A DNA stretch of 41,367 nt from an uncultured bacterium (GCA_900549415.1 URNX01000028.1:1-41367), one strand, 5' to 3'. Counted from the first letter of the stretch, positions 16,490 through 25,538 are shown. The notes: generated from the letters alone by a model not told the origin. A program made the numbers and translations.

Positions 16490-17863
16490 ATGGCACTGTG
16501 GGGCGGAAGATTTTCGCAGGGCGCGGCAAAAAGCGTGCAGGATTTCACCGAATCGATCTCGTTTGACAAACGGCTCTATAAGCATGACATAATGGGCAGC
16601 AAAGCTCATGCAGCCATGCTCGGCGCAACCGGTATTATCCCGAAAAAATCCGCCGAAGACATCATCGCCAGGCTCGATGATGTCCAGAAAATGATCGAAG
16701 AGGGAAAAGTCAAATTCGACGTTGCCCTCGAAGACATCCACATGCACATCGAAACTGAACTCATCCGCCTGCTCGGCGATGAAGGCGCGCGTGTCCACAG
16801 CGCTCGCAGCAGAAACGATCAGGTCGCCCTCGACACCCGTCTCTATCTGCGCGACGAAATTCTCGAAATCATCGACGGAATCCGTCATCTCCAGCACGCT
16901 CTGCTCGGCCAGGCGGAAGCGAACAAGACCACGATTCTCCCGGGCTTCACGCACATGCAGCACGCCCAGCCGGTTCTTTTCTCTCATCACATGCTCGCAT
17001 ACATCGAACAGTTCGACCGCGATATCGGGCGTCTCACCGACTGCCGCACGCGTCTCAACGTCATGCCGCTCGGTTCCGGTGCGCTCGCCGGCTCCACCCT
17101 GCCCATCGACCGCGAATTTGTCCGCAAAGTTCTCGACTTCCCCGCCTGTACCCGCAACAGCATGGACTCCGTCGCCGACCGCGACTTCGCATGCGAACTG
17201 CTTTCCGCTCTTGCGATTTTCTCCATGCACATCTCGCGTCTTTCCGAAGACATTATTCTCTGGATGTCGCAGGAATTCCAGTTTATTGAACTGTCGGACG
17301 CCTTCTGCACGGGCTCCAGTCTCATGCCGCAGAAGAAAAACCCCGATATTGCGGAAATTTCGCGCGGCAAAACCGGACGCATGTACGGCAATCTCACCGC
17401 CATGCTGACCATCTGCAAAGGTCTTCCCATGACCTACAACCGCGACCTTCAGGAAGACAAAGAGCCGCTCTTCGACTCCATCGACACAGCCAAAGGCATT
17501 CTTTCCGTCTATCCGCCGATGATCGAAACCATGAAAACCAAGCCGGAGCGTATGCTCGACGCCGCCTCCGACCCCGGACTCATGGCGACAGACCTTGCGG
17601 AAGCGCTTGTACGCAAAGGGGTTCCGTTCCGTCATGCGCACCACAAAGTCGGCGCGCTGGTCAAATACTGTGCGGAAAACGGCAAGGCGATGAATGCGCT
17701 TTCTCTTGCGGAAATGCAGTCTGTCATTCCGGAAGCGGACGAAGCGATGCTGAAGCTCTTCTCGCCTGTTTCCGCCGTCACCCTTCGAAAGTCTTACGGC
17801 GGAACAGGTTATGACCAGGTTGCCTCCCAGATAGCCTTCTGGGAAGAAAAACTCGGGAAATAA
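16490..17863 (+). CDS. argH: Argininosuccinate lyase
   Basis: 457 residues, normal for the family. WGGRFSQG at the N-terminus, HSARSRNDQVALDTRLY and the flexible-loop signature GSSLMPQKKNPD (catalytic Ser at 276) are diagnostic. It cleaves argininosuccinate to arginine and fumarate as the last step of arginine synthesis in the cytoplasm. AAGGAG sits 9 bases before the ATG at 16490; a TTG two codons upstream is not needed. It stands alone with its own promoter; other arg genes are not in the window. It converges on the GH63-like gene across a 241-base gap. Confidence 0.97.
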   Translation: MALWGGRFSQGAAKSVQDFTESISFDKRLYKHDIMGSKAHAAMLGATGIIPKKSAEDIIARLDDVQKMIEEGKVKFDVALEDIHMHIETELIRLLGDEGARVHSARSRNDQVALDTRLYLRDEILEIIDGIRHLQHALLGQAEANKTTILPGFTHMQHAQPVLFSHHMLAYIEQFDRDIGRLTDCRTRLNVMPLGSGALAGSTLPIDREFVRKVLDFPACTRNSMDSVADRDFACELLSALAIFSMHISRLSEDIILWMSQEFQFIELSDAFCTGSSLMPQKKNPDIAEISRGKTGRMYGNLTAMLTICKGLPMTYNRDLQEDKEPLFDSIDTAKGILSVYPPMIETMKTKPERMLDAASDPGLMATDLAEALVRKGVPFRHAHHKVGALVKYCAENGKAMNALSLAEMQSVIPEADEAMLKLFSPVSAVTLRKSYGGTGYDQVASQIAFWEEKLGK

Positions 17864-18104
17864 TCAGAAAAAATTCTTTTTCCTCGCTCTCTGACGCGGG
17901 TGTTCCGGTTCATCGCGGTACAGCGAAACCGGAACATCCGGCTTCTAGAAAAGATCGGCGAAATCATCCAGACGCCCAAGCACAAGAGCAATCTCAAGCA
18001 AGGTGCGGAACGACTGGAGAATATATTATATTTTCAGACATTGCACGATCTCTTAACTGGTTATTTTGCAGTTATAAGACAGCACAATATCTGTTATTTT
18101 CAAA
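17864..18104. other. Intergenic region between argH and the GH63-like gene, with a hairpin and a possible gene remnant
   Basis: This 241-base gap holds a 10-bp hairpin (TGTTCCGGTT at 17901-17910, AACCGGAACA at 17927-17936) with no T-tract. Next to it, on the minus strand, is a short frame ending at a TAG near 17945 that reads like the end of a protein (TLLEIALVLGRLDDFADLF). It has no start codon in frame. Further on, ~18010-18100 is AT-rich. A broken small gene with its hairpin is one explanation; chance is another. I see no convincing RNA gene. Confidence 0.35.
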
Positions 18105-19376
18105 TCAAATCCGAGCTTTTCCGTTCTGGAGATACTCGCGCAGAAACGTAACCGGGATCAGAGCGGACCAGCCGCAGAAGTCACGTTTGGCGCTCACCGA
18201 AGGCGTCGCGCACTGATCCGGCGGATAGTTCTCCCAGATTGTCCCCGTGCTTTTCCAGAGAGTTTCCGCGGTATGATAAAGACGGGCGGCAAGCTCAACC
18301 GCCAGCGCATGTTCGCCGTAACGGTCGAGTCCGCGCAAAAGCATATAGCTTGTCGGTGCCCAGACCGGACCGCGCCAGTAAGCGCCGTGCGTCATGTAAT
18401 CCGGATCCGCCGCGCTCAGCGACGGAACGCCGCACGGACGGTTGAATTCCGCCGGGTCGCGCAGACATTCAAGAAGACGCGCCGCACGGTCAGCGGGGGC
18501 GACCTCCGCCAGAAGCGTCCAGAACGCGCCGATATGACGGCGGCGAACCGGAGCGCCATTCAGCACATCGTAATACCAGCCATCCGTTTCATCCCAGCAG
18601 AGGGTATTGACCAAACGGGCAAGTTCCGCGTGCTCCGCCATCATCCGCGCCTCCGCTTCCGGCTTGCCGATGATGTGAGCGATACGGGCTAGACAGAGAG
18701 CAAAAAAAGCGCTCTGCGCCGTGGTTTCACACCAGCCGATCTGACGGTTCCAGTCGCAGACTCCGTGCGGAATGCCGCGCAGCCAGCGATAGGTCTCTTC
18801 GCGTTCCTCGCCCGGCGCGGTGATGGATTCGCGCGTCAGCGGAATGCCGCCCTCCGGAGTGAGCTCGGAAACGCTGTTCCAGCGCGGCATGTCATCCATT
18901 CCGCAGCCGAGCATGTCGGTGTAATAGAGTCCGTCGGGACGGCGGAAGTGCGCTTTGTTGTACTCGTACTGCGCCAGAAGGTGCGGAAAAACTTCCGGAA
19001 GACGGCTCGTGATGAATCCGCCTTCATAGAGATCCAGTTCCGCCCAGGCAAGCAGCGGCGGGGCAAATGCGGAGGGACACTCCGGCGCCCAGCGGCTCGT
19101 GCCGTCCGGGCAGCTCTCGCGGCTGATGAAACCGTCCGGAGACTGCAGCGCGTAAAAGTTATCCAGCGAATCGGCAACAGGAAACTCATCCGCATGAAAC
19201 TTCGCCCATTGAACCGAAAACGCCGTGTCCCACAGAAAAATGTTGACGAAATCGCCTCCGGTTCCAAGCCGGGGCGACCGGAGAAGCTGCGGATTCGCAT
19301 CGCGCGAAAGTTTCCGTCTCGCGATTGCAAGCGCGGCTTCATAGAACGGATTCGGGGTAAATGCGGACTGTTTCAT
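18105..19376 (-). CDS. GH63-like (alpha,alpha-toroid) glycoside hydrolase
   Basis: 423 residues. Blocks GGDFVNIFLWDTAF, WRGPVWAPTSYMLLRGLDRY and ENYPPDQCATPSVSAKRDFCGWSALI-like positions match the (alpha/alpha)6 barrel of GH63/mannosylglycerate-hydrolase-like enzymes. The WDTAF Asp and a Glu near the C-terminal ENYPP block are the expected acid/base pair. No signal peptide. The start at 19376 is set by AAGGA 8 bases upstream, after the leuS terminator. Substrates in the family are alpha-glucosides or alpha-mannosides; which one applies here is unknown. It lies downstream of leuS, but the terminator suggests separate transcription or read-through. Confidence 0.83.
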   Translation of the reverse strand: MKQSAFTPNPFYEAALAIARRKLSRDANPQLLRSPRLGTGGDFVNIFLWDTAFSVQWAKFHADEFPVADSLDNFYALQSPDGFISRESCPDGTSRWAPECPSAFAPPLLAWAELDLYEGGFITSRLPEVFPHLLAQYEYNKAHFRRPDGLYYTDMLGCGMDDMPRWNSVSELTPEGGIPLTRESITAPGEEREETYRWLRGIPHGVCDWNRQIGWCETTAQSAFFALCLARIAHIIGKPEAEARMMAEHAELARLVNTLCWDETDGWYYDVLNGAPVRRRHIGAFWTLLAEVAPADRAARLLECLRDPAEFNRPCGVPSLSAADPDYMTHGAYWRGPVWAPTSYMLLRGLDRYGEHALAVELAARLYHTAETLWKSTGTIWENYPPDQCATPSVSAKRDFCGWSALIPVTFLREYLQNGKARI

Positions 19377-19389
19377 GCGGAAATCCTTC

Positions 19390-19428
19390 AAAAAAATCCG
19401 CCGGAAAAAGAGATTCCTCCGGCGGATT
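19390..19428 (-). terminator. Rho-independent terminator of leuS
   Basis: Read leftward: AATCCGCCGG arm (19428-19419), loop, CCGGCGGATT arm (19404-19395), then a run of T (19396-19390). It lies 17 bases past the leuS stop and directly before the ribosome site of the GH63-like gene. Confidence 0.85.
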
Positions 19429-19444
19429 CAGTGTTGCAGTGTTG

Positions 19445-22009
19445 TTACTTGACAACGATGTTGACGATGCGTTTCGGCACGCAGACAACCTTGACAATGG
19501 TCTTTCCGGCGATCGCGGTTTTCACCTGCTCGTTTCCGAGCGCGAGTTCGCGCATCTGATCCTGATTCGCATCGGCAGGCATCATCATGCGGACACGCGG
19601 TTTGCCCTGAATCTGAACCATGATCTCAATCTCGTTTTCGACCAGCTTCGATTCATCGCAGGACGGCCACGGCGCGAGCGAAAGCGGAGCTTCGTGTCCG
19701 AGAATTTCCCACATCTCTTCCGCGATATGCGGAGCATACGGGCAGAGCAGTTTCGCGTAGGTTTCGGCGGCTTCACGCGGCATCTTGTCGAGCTTGGAAA
19801 ACTCGTTCAGGAAAATCATCATCTGACTGATTGCCGTGTTGAAGTTCAGCGTCTCCGTGTCGTCCGTAACTTTCTTCACAGTCGCATGGAGCAGTTTCTC
19901 CTGCGCCGGAGTCAGCGGGACATCGACAATCGGGGTCTGGGCGATCATGCGCCAGGAACGTTTGAGGAAGCGGAAGACGCCTTCCACACCCTTTGTGCTC
20001 CACGGCTTCACCGCCTGAAGCGGTCCCATGAACATCTCGTAAAGACGCATGGAGTCCGCACCGTAATCGCGCACGACGTCGTCGGGATTGACCACGTTTT
20101 TCAGAGATTTGGACATCTTCGCGGGGAACTCGGTAAGCTTCTCGCCCGTATCCTTGTGAACCGGACCGTTTTCCGTCTTCAGCACTTTGTCCATCGGGAC
20201 GAGCGCGCCGCGCGAATCCTTGTAGGAAATGCCGAGGATCATGCCCTGGTTGATCAGTTTGTGGAACGGTTCCGGCGTGCTGACAAAACCGAGGTCAAAC
20301 AGGACTTTGTGCCAGAAACGGGCATAAAGCAGATGCAGAACCGCATGTTCCGCGCCGCCGACGTAGAGGTCGACAGGCATCCAGTATTTTTCCTTTGCGG
20401 GATCGACAAAACATTTGTCGTTATCCGGGTCGATGTAGCGCAGATAGTACCAGCAGGAACCAGCCCACTGCGGCATGGTGTTGGTCTCGCGGCGACCTTT
20501 CATTCCCGTCACCGGATCGGTGTATTCAAGCCACTCCTCCGCATTGGCAAGCGGAGATTCGCCAGTTCCGGACGGCTTGAAGTCCTTCAGCGGCGGCAGG
20601 GTGACAGGCAGATCTTTCTCGTCGACAAGGCGGATTGAACCGTCTTCCATATGAATGACCGGGAACGGCTCACCCCAGTAGCGCTGACGGCTGAAGAGCC
20701 AGTCGCGGAGTTTGTAATTGACCGTGAGCTTGCCCGCGCCGCGCTTGGAAAGCCAGTCGATTGTGGCGGCTTTCGCCTCCTTGACGAGCATTCCGTTGAG
20801 AACGAGTCCCTGATCATTCGCGGAGTTGAAGCTGACGCCGTCGCCGGTCCAGCATACTTTACCCGCGAGAATGTCGTTCAGATCCAGCTTCGCCGCAGCG
20901 GCGTCCGCGGCGGTCGGCTCGATGATGCACTTGATCGGAAGATTGAACTTGACGGCAAAATCAAAGTCGCGTGTGTCATGCGCGGGAACCGCCATGATCG
21001 CGCCGGTTCCGTAGGTGGAAAGGACGTAGTCGGAAATCCAGATCGGCAGCTTGTCGCCGTTCACCGGATTGATTGCATACGCGCCGGTGAAAGCTCCGGT
21101 CTTGTCCTTGTTGAGGTCGGTGCGTTCCAGATCGCTCTTGAGCGCGGCCTTGCGCTGATATTCCTTGACCGCTTCGCTCTGTTCCGGCGTGGTAATGGAG
21201 TTGACCAGATCGTGTTCCGGAGAGAGAACCAGGTAGGTCGCGCCGAACAGAGTGTCGGGACGGGTCGTGAAGACCGTGACCGTCTTGTCGGTTCCGTCAA
21301 TTTTGAATGTGACTTCCGCGCCTTCGGATTTGCCGATCCAGTTGCGCTGCATCTCCTTGATGCCTTCCGGCCAGTCAAGTTTGTCAAGGTCGGCAAGCAG
21401 CTGTTCCGCATACTTGGTGATGCGGAGCATCCACTGCTTCATCGGCTTGCGGATGACCGGGTGGTTGCCGCGCTCGCTGCGTCCGTCAATCACTTCCTCG
21501 TTCGCAAGGACGGTTCCGAGAGCGGGACACCAGTTCACCGGGACTTCATCGACGTAAGCGAGACCTTTTTTGTAGAGCTGGAGGAAAATCCACTGTGTCC
21601 AGCGGTAGTATTTCTCGTCCGTCGTATTGATTTCGCGATCCCAGTCGTAGCTGAAACCGAGGGATTTAATCTGACGTTTGAACGTTTCAACGTTTTTCTT
21701 TGTGGTGATGGAAGGATGCGTTCCCGTTTCGACCGCGTACTGTTCCGCAGGCAGACCGAAAGCGTCCCAGCCCATCGGGTGGAGAACGTTGAAACCGCGC
21801 ATCCGCTTGTAGCGGCAGAAGATATCGGTCGCGGTGTAGCCTTCCGGGTGACCGACGTGGAGTCCAGCGCCGCTCGGATAGGGGAACATGTCCAGCACAT
21901 AGAGTTTTTCTTTTCCGGGAATCTCCGTTGCCTTGAACGTCTTGTGATCGTCCCAGAATTTCTGCCATTTCTTTTCAATGGCGGAAAAATCGTAATCTCT
22001 GTTTTCCAT
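19445..22009 (-). CDS. leuS: Leucyl-tRNA synthetase
   Basis: 854 residues, class I. MFPYPSGAGLHVGHPEGYTATD holds the HIGH motif (HVGH, 51-54). The KMSKS loop is KMSKSLKN (631-638). The connective editing domain contains TTRPDTLFGATYL, and the leucine-specific AVETGTHP and QWAGSCWYYLRY blocks are present. It charges tRNA-Leu in the cytoplasm. AAGGA precedes the ATG. It is the last gene of a run with cupin, membrane protein and paaK, 27 bases after paaK, and ends in a clear terminator. Confidence 0.97.
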   Translation of the reverse strand: MENRDYDFSAIEKKWQKFWDDHKTFKATEIPGKEKLYVLDMFPYPSGAGLHVGHPEGYTATDIFCRYKRMRGFNVLHPMGWDAFGLPAEQYAVETGTHPSITTKKNVETFKRQIKSLGFSYDWDREINTTDEKYYRWTQWIFLQLYKKGLAYVDEVPVNWCPALGTVLANEEVIDGRSERGNHPVIRKPMKQWMLRITKYAEQLLADLDKLDWPEGIKEMQRNWIGKSEGAEVTFKIDGTDKTVTVFTTRPDTLFGATYLVLSPEHDLVNSITTPEQSEAVKEYQRKAALKSDLERTDLNKDKTGAFTGAYAINPVNGDKLPIWISDYVLSTYGTGAIMAVPAHDTRDFDFAVKFNLPIKCIIEPTAADAAAAKLDLNDILAGKVCWTGDGVSFNSANDQGLVLNGMLVKEAKAATIDWLSKRGAGKLTVNYKLRDWLFSRQRYWGEPFPVIHMEDGSIRLVDEKDLPVTLPPLKDFKPSGTGESPLANAEEWLEYTDPVTGMKGRRETNTMPQWAGSCWYYLRYIDPDNDKCFVDPAKEKYWMPVDLYVGGAEHAVLHLLYARFWHKVLFDLGFVSTPEPFHKLINQGMILGISYKDSRGALVPMDKVLKTENGPVHKDTGEKLTEFPAKMSKSLKNVVNPDDVVRDYGADSMRLYEMFMGPLQAVKPWSTKGVEGVFRFLKRSWRMIAQTPIVDVPLTPAQEKLLHATVKKVTDDTETLNFNTAISQMMIFLNEFSKLDKMPREAAETYAKLLCPYAPHIAEEMWEILGHEAPLSLAPWPSCDESKLVENEIEIMVQIQGKPRVRMMMPADANQDQMRELALGNEQVKTAIAGKTIVKVVCVPKRIVNIVVK

Positions 22010-22036
22010 TCTGAATCCTTCTTATTTCAATTGCGA

Positions 22037-23353
22037 TTACTTTGCATAGTCCTTTTCGCGGAGGTCGAAGACGCGTTTTGCCTTGCCTTCCTGTTCCGGC
22101 AGCGTATTCGGAGCGAGAAGCTCCACACGCGGATTGACGCCGAGTTCACTCTTGACCGCATCCGCAACCTTGCGGCGGATGCCGTCCGCCCCTTCCAGAG
22201 AACCGGAGAAGCAGGCGGGGTTGATCTCCACTTTCACGTGAATGCGGTCGAGAAGATCATCCTTCGTCACTTCAACCATGTAGTTCGCGCCGATTTCCGA
22301 GACGGTCATAATCGCCTTCTCAATCTGCTGCGGGAAAATGTTGACTCCGTTGATGATGAGCATGTCGTCCGTGCGCCCCTTGAAGCGCGCAATGCGGCGG
22401 TGCGTTCTTCCGCACGGGCACGGTTCGGGAATGATGCGCGTGAGGTCGTGCGTGCGATAGCGGATCAGCGGCATGGCTTCGCGCTGGAGAGATGTGAGGA
22501 CAAGTTCGCCCTCCTCGCCGTCCGGAAGCACTTCGCCGGTGACGGGATCGATAATCTCCATGAGGTACTGATCCTCCCAGAGGTGCATTCCATTGTTGCG
22601 TTCGCGGCATTCAAAAGCGAGACCGGGTCCGCACATTTCGGAAAGACCGTAGGAATTGAACGCCTGCACGCCGAACGCATCGTCGATCTGTCTGCGGAGC
22701 GCATCCGAATGCGGTTCCGCGCCGATGAAGAAGATTCGGAGCTTGAGGTCTTTCTTCGGATCAAGCCCGCATTCGGGAAAGAAACTCAGCAGACGCATGG
22801 AGTAGCTGGGAAGAATATGGCAAACCGTTGTCCCGAAGGTCTTCATGAACCAGATCTGGCGTTTGGAGTTGCCCGCAGCGCTCGGAATGACGAGTGCGCC
22901 GAGACGCTCCATGCCGTAGTGAAAGCCGAGTCCGCCGGTGAAGAGACCGTAGCCCATGATATTCTGGAAAACGTCCGTATTGCGTGCGCCCGCCATGAAT
23001 GCGGAACGGGCGGTCATGTTCGTCCAGAGATCGAGGTCATGCTGAGTATGGAAAACAACGGTCGGCGTGCCGGTCGTTCCGGAAGAGGAATGCAGGCGGA
23101 CAATATCTTTCATCGGCTTCGCGACAAAACCGTAGGGGAAATTCTCGCGCAGGGTTTGCTTGTCGACAAGCGGCAGACGGCGGATGTCGTCCAGAGTCTT
23201 GACCGATTCAATCACAGGTTCGGTAAGAATCTTGGAATAATAAGGAGATTTGGCTGCCAGTTTCAGTGTTTTTTTCAGATTCGCCAGTTGCATGGCTTTC
23301 AGATCTGCGCGGCTGATCAGCTCTATGTCGCGCTCCCAGAATTCTGTTTCCAT
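22037..23353 (-). CDS. paaK: Phenylacetate-CoA ligase
   Basis: 438 residues, typical for PaaK. The AMP-binding SSSGTTGTPTVVF block, YGLSEMCGPGLAFEC, the RTDDMLIINGVNIFPQQIE block and a C-terminal conserved domain (VEINPACFSG) identify the family. It makes phenylacetyl-CoA (or CoA esters of related aromatic acids) with ATP. No ring-cleavage pathway genes are near, so it may handle arylacetates from amino-acid fermentation, as in anaerobes where a PaaK-like ligase goes with indolepyruvate ferredoxin oxidoreductase (not seen here). It starts 9 bases after the membrane protein gene. Confidence 0.92.
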   Translation of the reverse strand: METEFWERDIELISRADLKAMQLANLKKTLKLAAKSPYYSKILTEPVIESVKTLDDIRRLPLVDKQTLRENFPYGFVAKPMKDIVRLHSSSGTTGTPTVVFHTQHDLDLWTNMTARSAFMAGARNTDVFQNIMGYGLFTGGLGFHYGMERLGALVIPSAAGNSKRQIWFMKTFGTTVCHILPSYSMRLLSFFPECGLDPKKDLKLRIFFIGAEPHSDALRRQIDDAFGVQAFNSYGLSEMCGPGLAFECRERNNGMHLWEDQYLMEIIDPVTGEVLPDGEEGELVLTSLQREAMPLIRYRTHDLTRIIPEPCPCGRTHRRIARFKGRTDDMLIINGVNIFPQQIEKAIMTVSEIGANYMVEVTKDDLLDRIHVKVEINPACFSGSLEGADGIRRKVADAVKSELGVNPRVELLAPNTLPEQEGKAKRVFDLREKDYAK

Positions 23354-23362
23354 AATTTCACC

Positions 23363-24100
23363 TTATTTTGAATGTTTGACTGCACGTATCGTAAGGAAGA
23401 ATCCGAGCGCCACGCTCAGCAGCGCTCCCATCAGCACGCGGAACTCCGCAGGAAGAAGAAATGTCACCGTGTGCGCCGGAATCCAGAAATAAAGAATCGT
23501 CTTCGGAATAAACGATCCCCAGGCGTGGGCATTGAGGCCGGAAAGAAACTCGCCGCCTCCGACAAATCCGCGTTTTGCAAGAACGGCATTGAACCATTCG
23601 TGTCCAAGCATCATCGGGTATGCAAAAATCATATTCATCCAGAAGGATGTCGAAATTGCAAAAATAAACCGGTTCCCGAAACTGTTCGAAAGCATCAGCG
23701 GTTCGCCGAACCAGAGCGGAGTTCCCATCATAGCCTGAACGCCGTTCGCAAACAGTGCGAAAGCGACCGTCATGATGAGTCCGAAAAAGCCCCAGACAAT
23801 TACGCGGACGGGAAAAAGGTCCACTTTCCAAGATCCGTTTTTTATGCGAGCTTTCAGCATTTCGCCGAACATGGCAAGCAGCGCAAACTTGAGGAATCCC
23901 ATTATATAAGGATGATATTTTGTGACATTGCCGAACTGGTCAAGCCCTTTTGTCGTGAATCCGGTCCAGACCGTCTGCGTTTTCAGCAGCTCGCCGCCGT
24001 CGAACAGTCCGGTCGTAACGGCAGTGTTGAACGGGAAGAAAATCACGAGAAGTGCGAACAGCACGGGAAATGCAATTCCGATATAATCCGATTTTTTCAT
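23363..24100 (-). CDS. Multi-spanning membrane protein, possibly Mpv17/PMP22-like
   Basis: 245 residues with about five hydrophobic segments (IGIAFPVLFALLVIFFPF; MGFLKFALLAMFG; VIVWGFFGLIMTVAFALFANG; IFAISTSFWMNMIFAYPM; VLMGALLSVALGFFLTI). Near the C-terminus, TILYFWIPAHTVTFLLPAEF resembles the W-x2-W/IP...NF...P...R layout of Mpv17/PMP22 proteins, but this is by memory and needs a profile search. The start at 24100 is chosen because the hydrophobic N-terminus begins there with GAGAGAG upstream; a longer frame adds an unlikely leader. It sits between cupin and paaK with 9- and 20-base gaps. Function unknown. Confidence 0.7.
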   Translation of the reverse strand: MKKSDYIGIAFPVLFALLVIFFPFNTAVTTGLFDGGELLKTQTVWTGFTTKGLDQFGNVTKYHPYIMGFLKFALLAMFGEMLKARIKNGSWKVDLFPVRVIVWGFFGLIMTVAFALFANGVQAMMGTPLWFGEPLMLSNSFGNRFIFAISTSFWMNMIFAYPMMLGHEWFNAVLAKRGFVGGGEFLSGLNAHAWGSFIPKTILYFWIPAHTVTFLLPAEFRVLMGALLSVALGFFLTIRAVKHSK

Positions 24101-24120
24101 AACTCTCTCTGTTTCATTGA

Positions 24121-24606
24121 TTAAAGACCAAGCTCGCGGATGCGTTCCGCCGCTTCGGGATATTTCTGAATCAGCGATTCCGTATCGCCTTCCATATAAT
24201 CTTCGAACTCGAATCCGGGGCAGACAACGGCTCCGAAAAGCCCCCAGCTCTCCTCCGACTGGTCGGAAAGCACAGTTGCCTGCCAGGTCCATGCGGGAAT
24301 GATGCTCTGTGGAAATTCGCCGCCGAGGACATCGGAACCGATCACGCGTTCTTCAAAGGTTCCGTCGGGAAGGAGCAGAAGCTGGATTGCGGAAGAACCC
24401 GCGTGATACATCCAGATCTCATCGGATTTGACAAGATGCCAGCGGGAGACCTGCTTTCCGCGCAGCATGTAGAAGATGCTGGTCGCCGCGCGCCGCTGTT
24501 TGGTCGCCTGGGTTTTGACAATAGAACGGTAAACTTCACGGAATGAACCGCCTTCGCGGTGTTCCTGAAGCTGCAAAGCCTGTACGATTTCCTGTGCGTC
24601 CGCCAT
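24121..24606 (-). CDS. Cupin-fold protein of the DUF985 (Cupin_5) family
   Basis: 161 residues. The family pattern LQEHREGGSFREVYRS, SIFYMLRGKQVSRWHLVKSDEIWMYHAGS, then VLGGEFPQSIIPAWTWQAT, and CPGFEFEDYMEG matches the DUF985 cupins. His residues in the SRWH and MYHAG blocks could bind a metal or sugar. The catalytic role of the family is unsettled. The ATG at 24606 is preferred because AGGA lies 8 bases upstream; a longer frame starts inside the upstream hairpin. It probably begins the cupin-membrane-paaK-leuS run. Confidence 0.88.
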   Translation of the reverse strand: MADAQEIVQALQLQEHREGGSFREVYRSIVKTQATKQRRAATSIFYMLRGKQVSRWHLVKSDEIWMYHAGSSAIQLLLLPDGTFEERVIGSDVLGGEFPQSIIPAWTWQATVLSDQSEESWGLFGAVVCPGFEFEDYMEGDTESLIQKYPEAAERIRELGL

Positions 24607-24629
24607 ATCCGGTTCCTGAAAACGGAGAT

Positions 24630-24653
24630 GCGCCGGAAAATAAATTCCGGCGC
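24630..24653 (-). terminator. Hairpin after the Pal gene
   Basis: GCGCCGGAA (24630-24638) and TTCCGGCGC (24645-24653) form a 9-bp GC-rich stem with a 6-base loop, 19 bases past the Pal stop. No T-run follows on the minus strand, so termination may be weak. Confidence 0.5.
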
Positions 24654-24671
24654 GAAAATCCATTTTTCCGG

Positions 24672-25313
24672 TTACTTGTTGAGGGTCAGCGCAACAAACT
24701 CGTCGCGGCGGTTCTTGGCGCGGGAAGCCTCGTCGTCACCCTGAACAGCGGGACGCTCCTCACCATAGCTGATGGTGCGGATACGGGATTCCGCGATTCC
24801 GCGCTGAACGAGATATTCCTTTGCCGCAAGAGCTCTGCGTTCGCCGAGCGCACGGTTGTACTCATCGCTTCCGCGGTTGTCGCAGTTGCCTTCGATCACA
24901 ACGCCCGTTCCCGGTGTGCTGGAAAGATAGGAGGCGATTTCATCAAGTTTCGGAGCCTCGGAGCTGCCGATGCGGGAACTGTCGAAGCTGAAGTAGACGG
25001 TCGGGAGAGTGACGCCGGGAATCGGACGGCCGAAGTCATCGTAGGGTCCGGGCGCGGCATTGTTCCATTCACCGGCTCCGGCATTGGCTCCGGCTCCGCC
25101 GTTGATGCCGCCCATGCTGTTGATATTGGCGTCGCCGGCATTTGCGTCGTAACCGCCCGCGCCGGATCCGCCGACCCGTGCCGCGCCGTCGTCGCCTTTT
25201 ACCTTGAACATTTCCAGACTGGCGTCATCATCGTCAAACATGGAGCAACCAGTTGTGCCGAGAACGAGAGCCAGTGCGGCAGCGCCGCCGATTAACATTT
25301 TTGAGAAAGCCAT
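24672..25313 (-). CDS. pal: Peptidoglycan-associated lipoprotein (OmpA-like)
   Basis: 213 residues. A signal sequence ends in a lipobox-like LGTTGC, with C23 the likely acylated residue. Residues ~48-89 are extremely rich in Gly, Ala and Asn. The C-terminal OmpA domain (~100-213) has VYFSFDSSRI, EGNCDNRGSDEYNRALGERRA and a final R-rich NRRDEF, which hold the Asp and Arg that bind diaminopimelate. Pal links the outer membrane to peptidoglycan and works with Tol proteins. The tol genes are not next to it. The start at 25313 has AGGAG 9 bases upstream; the ATG at 25322 lacks room for one. Confidence 0.9.
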   Translation of the reverse strand: MAFSKMLIGGAAALALVLGTTGCSMFDDDDASLEMFKVKGDDGAARVGGSGAGGYDANAGDANINSMGGINGGAGANAGAGEWNNAAPGPYDDFGRPIPGVTLPTVYFSFDSSRIGSSEAPKLDEIASYLSSTPGTGVVIEGNCDNRGSDEYNRALGERRALAAKEYLVQRGIAESRIRTISYGEERPAVQGDDEASRAKNRRDEFVALTLNK

Positions 25314-25361
25314 AGCCGTCATCTCCTGTTAAGTTTTTTTGGTGTTTTCTGTTACCCTGAC

Positions 25362-25389
25362 AATTTAGCGAGTTTTTTAAAATTTTCAA
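25362..25389 (-). promoter_or_regulatory. Predicted Pal promoter
   Basis: Leftward -35 TTGAAA (25389-25384), 16-base spacer, -10 TAAATT (25367-25362), about 49 bases before the Pal start. Confidence 0.5.
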
Positions 25390-25437
25390 CTGCAAAACCC
25401 CGCTTTCCGAAAGAAAAGCCGTTTTTTTTCATTTTTT

Positions 25438-25465
25438 TTGAAAAAAAATTGCCTTCCGCTATTGT
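25438..25465 (+). promoter_or_regulatory. Possible ilvE promoter
   Basis: TTGAAA (25438-25443), 16-base spacer, TATTGT (25460-25465), set in a very A/T-rich stretch. A TATAAA at 25483 lies further on and could be an alternative -10. The leader to the ATG at 25539 is about 70 bases and shows no obvious leader peptide or attenuator. Confidence 0.4.
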
Positions 25466-25538
25466 TAAAATGCCTCTTGCAGTATAAATTACCTTAATGA
25501 CAAAACCAGCAATACTTTTTATGGAAGGATGAAACATC

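Noticed and set aside
17900..18151. An 83-codon frame on the + strand after argH
   Set aside because: No ribosome site, no homology I recognise, and it runs into the 3' end of the GH63-like gene on the other strand.
20651..23371. A 906-codon open frame on the + strand
   Set aside because: It lies antisense to leuS and paaK, both with clear catalytic motifs. Its translation has no recognisable domain and arises from the GC-rich codon use of the real genes.
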